From VAZQ01 sp035263865 (GTDB lineage: Bacteria; Pseudomonadota; Alphaproteobacteria; Rhizobiales; Xanthobacteraceae): a stretch of 8,424 nt of DNA. The notes beneath the pieces were generated by a model. The model ran no database searches. It saw only the letters and a program-made list of their open reading frames with translations, and had not been told where the DNA came from. The stretch's first letter is position 1. Each line of letters opens with the position of its first letter. Below, one piece after another: positions 6,567-8,424 of the stretch. The stretch spans positions 1 to 8,424 of the forward strand of contig DATFQX010000308.1 in assembly GCA_035263865.1 (NCBI GenBank). The letters are read 5' to 3'. Position numbers and translations under genes: made by a program.

Positions 6567-7390
6567 ATCGCTCCGGGTTGCTGAGCCCGCGCGGCCAGGC
6601 GCTGATGTTCGCGGCATTGGCGCTGCTCGTTTTCACGGCCTTTCCTTTCGCGTGGATGGCCTCGACCGCATTGAAGCCTTCACGTGAGATTTTCGTGACC
6701 CCGCCGACGCTTTGGCCCGCGCATGTCACCCTCGACAATCTCGGTCGACTGTTCGCAGAGACGCGCTTTCTCACCTATTTCCGCAACAGTCTCATCGTGT
6801 CGTTCGCCACTGTTGGATTGACTTTGCTTGTTTCGGCGCCCGCCGCCTACGGCCTCACGCGTTTTCGCTTCCATGGGCGGGAGATGATCGCGGGGCTTAT
6901 CCTCTTCACCTACATGTTCGCGCCGATCATGATCCTCATTCCATTTTACGTGGCCATGCGTTTTCTTGGGCTGACCAACTCGCATCTCGGATTGATCCTC
7001 GCCTATACTGCCTTCTGCCTGCCGTTCAGCCTATGGCTGCTGCGCACCTTCTTTCAGAGCATTCCGCTCGAAATCGAGGAGGCGGCAAGAATCGACGGCA
7101 GCCGTTTGCAGGCGGTCATCCATGGCGTCTTGCCGCTCGCATTGCCCGGCGTTGTCGCGACCGGCACCTTCACCTTCATTCTCGCCTGGAACGACTATAT
7201 CTTCGCGCGCGTGCTGCTCAGCGCCGATGAGATGAAAACGCTGCCGGTCGGAATTGCCGATCTTTACAATGCCAGCGTGGTCGATTGGGGAATGATCATG
7301 GCGGCTGGCGTTCTAGTGATTGTGCCGGTGGCGGCCGTTTTCGTTTTTATTCAGAGGTTCCTTGTCGTAGGCTGGGGTTCGGGCGGGTGA
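6563..7390 (+). CDS. Carbohydrate ABC transporter permease, MalG/UgpE-like, 275 aa
   Basis: The second permease, forming a heterodimer with its upstream partner. The start overlaps the previous stop (ATGA) and has a GAGGA ribosome site. An N-terminal segment (13-33) is followed by the MalG-type TALKPSREIFVTPPTLWP, then SAPAAYGLTRFRFHGR and further membrane helices. The EAA loop is EIEEAARIDGSRLQAV (170-185), followed by VLPLALPGVVATGTFTFILAWNDYIFA in which the ILAWNDY motif is typical. Length is normal. The gene closes the operon: no ATP-binding subunit follows, and instead the DNA passes into a tRNA remnant 124 bases later. The ATPase is presumably encoded elsewhere or shared with another sugar importer. 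Confidence 0.93.
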   Translation: MNRSGLLSPRGQALMFAALALLVFTAFPFAWMASTALKPSREIFVTPPTLWPAHVTLDNLGRLFAETRFLTYFRNSLIVSFATVGLTLLVSAPAAYGLTRFRFHGREMIAGLILFTYMFAPIMILIPFYVAMRFLGLTNSHLGLILAYTAFCLPFSLWLLRTFFQSIPLEIEEAARIDGSRLQAVIHGVLPLALPGVVATGTFTFILAWNDYIFARVLLSADEMKTLPVGIADLYNASVVDWGMIMAAGVLVIVPVAAVFVFIQRFLVVGWGSGG

Positions 7391-7514
7391 AAGGCTGATC
7401 ATTGTCACGCAAGCGGCCGTAAAAGCTATGCTAAAGGGGTCCAGCCAGCCATACGGGGGCCGCTATATTGAAGCTCTAGAACAAGACACTACCTGGGAAA
7501 GCGATTGAAACAAC

Positions 7515-7553
7515 GGTCCCGTAGCTCAGCCGGATAGAGCAGCGGTTTCCTAA
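7515..7553 (+). pseudogene. tRNA-Arg(CCU), 5' half only
   Basis: The 39 bases fold as the 5' half of a tRNA: acceptor strand GGTCCCG (7515-7521), TA, D-stem GCTC/GAGC (7524-7527 with 7537-7540) around a loop with GG, A26, anticodon 5' strand GCGGT (7542-7546), and loop TTCCTAA (7547-7553) holding anticodon CCT for Arg codon AGG. Immediately after, the expected ACCGC strand is absent (TTCGG instead), and neither a TTCGA arm nor a CGGGACC acceptor strand occurs in the remaining 870 bases. A possible -10, TATATT at 7464-7469, lies upstream. The break falls exactly at the anticodon loop, a point used both by tRNA-targeting integrases and by a known group I intron in alphaproteobacterial tRNA-Arg(CCU). 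A missing 3' half beyond the window cannot be excluded. Confidence 0.8.
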
Positions 7554-7577
7554 TTCGGCTGCGGCCATCCCGCCTAA

Positions 7578-7690
7578 TGCTACCGCGTGCCGTTTAGTCA
7601 ATTTTTTCAGGCTGTAAAGGCTATCGGTCGTCAGCGCCGTACCAGCCCGTTCCATCGTGTGCCGAGGAATTGGGTAGCAAAATGGTAGCA
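7578..7690. repeat. GGTAGCA repeats, possible integrase arm sites or attachment-site remnant
   Basis: GGTAGCA occurs twice directly at 7673-7679 and 7684-7690 (period 11, about one helical turn) and once inverted as TGCTACC at 7578-7584. Repeats of this kind are familiar next to tyrosine-integrase genes integrated at tRNAs, where they may be arm-binding sites. Here they lie 25 to 137 bases after the broken tRNA. No integrase gene is present in the window. The stretch 7554-7835 otherwise shows no credible gene. Confidence 0.4.
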
Positions 7691-7701
7691 GCTCCACTCA
7701 A

Positions 7702-7740
7702 ATGGATTGGGGCGGCCCGAAGACCGCCCCTCGCATCCAT
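7702..7740. other. Strong hairpin, possible bidirectional terminator or element end
   Basis: ATGGAT-T-GGGGCGG (7702-7715) pairs with CCGCCCC-TCGC-ATCCAT (7724-7740) around the loop CCCGAAGA. The inner seven GC pairs are perfect and the outer six resume after an asymmetric bulge. No T-run follows, so intrinsic termination is not certain. Confidence 0.5.
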
Positions 7741-7742
7741 CG

Positions 7743-7773
7743 CGGCGCGCCGACGCGCGGGGGGGCGTCGGTG
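7743..7773. other. GC palindrome and adjoining hairpin
   Basis: CGGCGCGCCG (7743-7752) is a perfect ten-base palindrome. It overlaps a second hairpin, CGCCGACGC (7748-7756) with GCGTCGGTG (7765-7773, one wobble), whose loop contains most of a run of seven G (7759-7765). It follows directly on the hairpin at 7702-7740, giving a tandem of structures in non-coding DNA. Confidence 0.4.
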
Positions 7774-7835
7774 CCGCCGAGACCCAGTTCCCCTGAAGCC
7801 CGAGGCACCCTGACGTTTGACTGCCTCCGACTTGA

Positions 7836-8424
7836 ATGGCACTGGGAATAAATGGTCCTCAAACCAAGCAGGTTCTGAACCTCGCTCTTGAAATGACCCG
7901 CACGGCCCTTGGCCTTGCAGACGATTTTGCGAACGGAATCATCGCCAAGCGCATCATCGAACTTGCCAGGGCCGGCGAGCGCCATCCCGATCTGCTGTGC
8001 GACGGCGCATTGAAGACTTTAGCGGGCATTTGTTCGGAGACTAACCAGGGTCATGCAAGCGCCTCGGCCCCGCCGCTTTGCAGGTGGGCCGGCGGGGTCA
8101 GTTCGGGGCTGTATTCGCCGTCATGCGTGCGAGTTCGGGGCCTGGCTGGGCCTGGTGCCGCGGCAGAATTCGACCCATCGGGCAGCCGCAGATCGTCCTC
8201 ATCGCGGACAATCGCGATCAGCTGCGCGACGTTGCGCAATCCCTGCGCCGCCACCATCCCGAACTCCGCCAGATGTGCTCGCAAGGCGTTCACCAGCATC
8301 GTGCGCTGGCGCACCAACTGCTCGCGGCCACGATGGAGCAGCTGGCTCCCCTGCTGCTCCGCCGTCTTGACCGGTACAAATCGCATCGTCGGTCGCACAC
8401 CCTGCCTAGCTGAAAGTGGATGTC
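7836..8424 (+). CDS. Small conserved hypothetical, frame open to the window end
   Basis: From the ATG at 7836 the frame reads MALGINGPQTKQVLNLALEM, then TRTALGLADDFANGIIAKRI and IELARAGERHPDLLCDGALK. These 60 or so residues look like a genuine helical small protein of a type seen among Bradyrhizobium hypotheticals, with no signal peptide or membrane segment; I do not know its function. After about residue 65 (near 8030) the composition changes to Ser, Arg, Cys, Pro and Trp, and the frame runs without a stop through sequence that on other frames is IS110 debris. The native C-terminus is therefore probably lost and replaced by chance coding. No clear ribosome site precedes the ATG, and an upstream alternative start is not evident. 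The first 190 bases are the trustworthy part. Confidence 0.5.
   Translation, partial: MALGINGPQTKQVLNLALEMTRTALGLADDFANGIIAKRIIELARAGERHPDLLCDGALKTLAGICSETNQGHASASAPPLCRWAGGVSSGLYSPSCVRVRGLAGPGAAAEFDPSGSRRSSSSRTIAISCATLRNPCAATIPNSARCARKAFTSIVRWRTNCSRPRWSSWLPCCSAVLTGTNRIVGRTPCLAESGC
8125..8175 (+). mobile_element. IS110-family transposase fragment (C-terminal domain piece), plus strand
   Basis: The plus strand reads EFGAWLGLVPRQNST at 8131-8175, matching the highly typical FAAWLGL(T/V)PRQNSTGG motif of the C-terminal transposase_20 region of IS110 elements. The expected GGK continuation is missing, because the match ends where an oppositely oriented fragment of the same family begins. The sequence before 8125 does not align in any one frame, so that side is decayed or deleted. 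It is non-functional. Confidence 0.7.
8177..8398 (-). mobile_element. IS110-family transposase fragment (end of DEDD domain), minus strand
   Basis: The minus strand reads RPTMRFVPVKTAEQQ, then LVRQRTMLVNALRAHLAEFG and VAQLIAIVRDEDDLRLPD, which is the standard stretch after the N-terminal catalytic domain of IS110 transposases. Homology stops at RLPD (8177). The other side ends at RPTM: the residues before it (PLSARQGV) are not the usual family sequence, though the frame is open to the window edge. About 74 residues out of a normal 320-340 remain, so it is a dead fragment with both ends lost. It abuts the plus-strand fragment at 8175 in inverted orientation. Confidence 0.8.

Noticed and set aside
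7476..7697. 73-codon minus frame over the tRNA remnant, with LKKLTKRHAVAL resembling an integrase start
   Set aside because: The resemblance is a few residues only, the frame runs into the tRNA remnant, and no integrase domain follows.
7552..8424. Group I intron inside tRNA-Arg(CCU), as known in Agrobacterium
   Set aside because: The break is at the right place, but no guide sequence complementary to the 5' exon end is visible, conserved P/Q/R/S core elements are not found in order (a GACTAA at 8038 comes after a TTTAGTC at 7592 instead of before), and no 3' exon occurs in the window. A profile search could still overturn this.
1..8424. CRISPR array, toxin-antitoxin pair, defence or biosynthetic cluster
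   Set aside because: No regularly spaced repeats, no recognisable toxin or antitoxin pair and no nuclease-helicase or synthase modules were found on either strand.

Overview
This window looks like chromosomal DNA from a GC-rich alphaproteobacterium, most likely Hyphomicrobiales and close to the Bradyrhizobium group. The evidence is the codon use, a DUF3551-like secreted protein, small conserved hypotheticals of rhizobial type, and an intergenic palindromic repeat whose antisense translation gives the MDARVKPAHDE-like string that recurs in Bradyrhizobium-type genomes. This placement rests on pattern recognition; no database search was run.

Layout. (1) Positions 1-652, minus: a secreted staphylococcal-nuclease-like (thermonuclease) gene, broken by an apparent one-base deletion and cut by the window edge. 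(2) Positions 651-2852, plus: a 104-aa conserved hypothetical, a small VOC-fold protein, and a DUF2252 protein with kinase-like motifs, probably transcribed together. (3) Positions 2858-3018: a composite palindromic repeat bounded by short inverted ends. (4) Positions 3058-4061, minus: a small cysteine-bearing exported protein and a NIPSNAP-family protein. (5) Positions 4100-7390, plus: a three-gene CUT1-type sugar ABC importer (binding protein and two permeases), with a candidate promoter and a leader hairpin. It is transcribed divergently from NIPSNAP, and no ATPase gene is present. (6) Positions 7515-8424: a scar of mobile-element activity. It holds a tRNA-Arg(CCU) gene that stops matching a tRNA exactly after the anticodon loop, GGTAGCA repeats of the sort found near integrase attachment sites, strong hairpins, a small conserved ORF that has no stop before the window ends, and two scrambled IS110-family transposase fragments facing each other.

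How the parts work together. The binding protein should capture a sugar or polyol in the periplasm and deliver it to the MalF/MalG-like permease pair; a shared or distant ATPase must power it. The other intact genes are housekeeping-like or uncharacterised. No convincing new defence, biosynthetic or signalling system is visible. The part that most deserves a second look is the broken tRNA and the element debris behind it.
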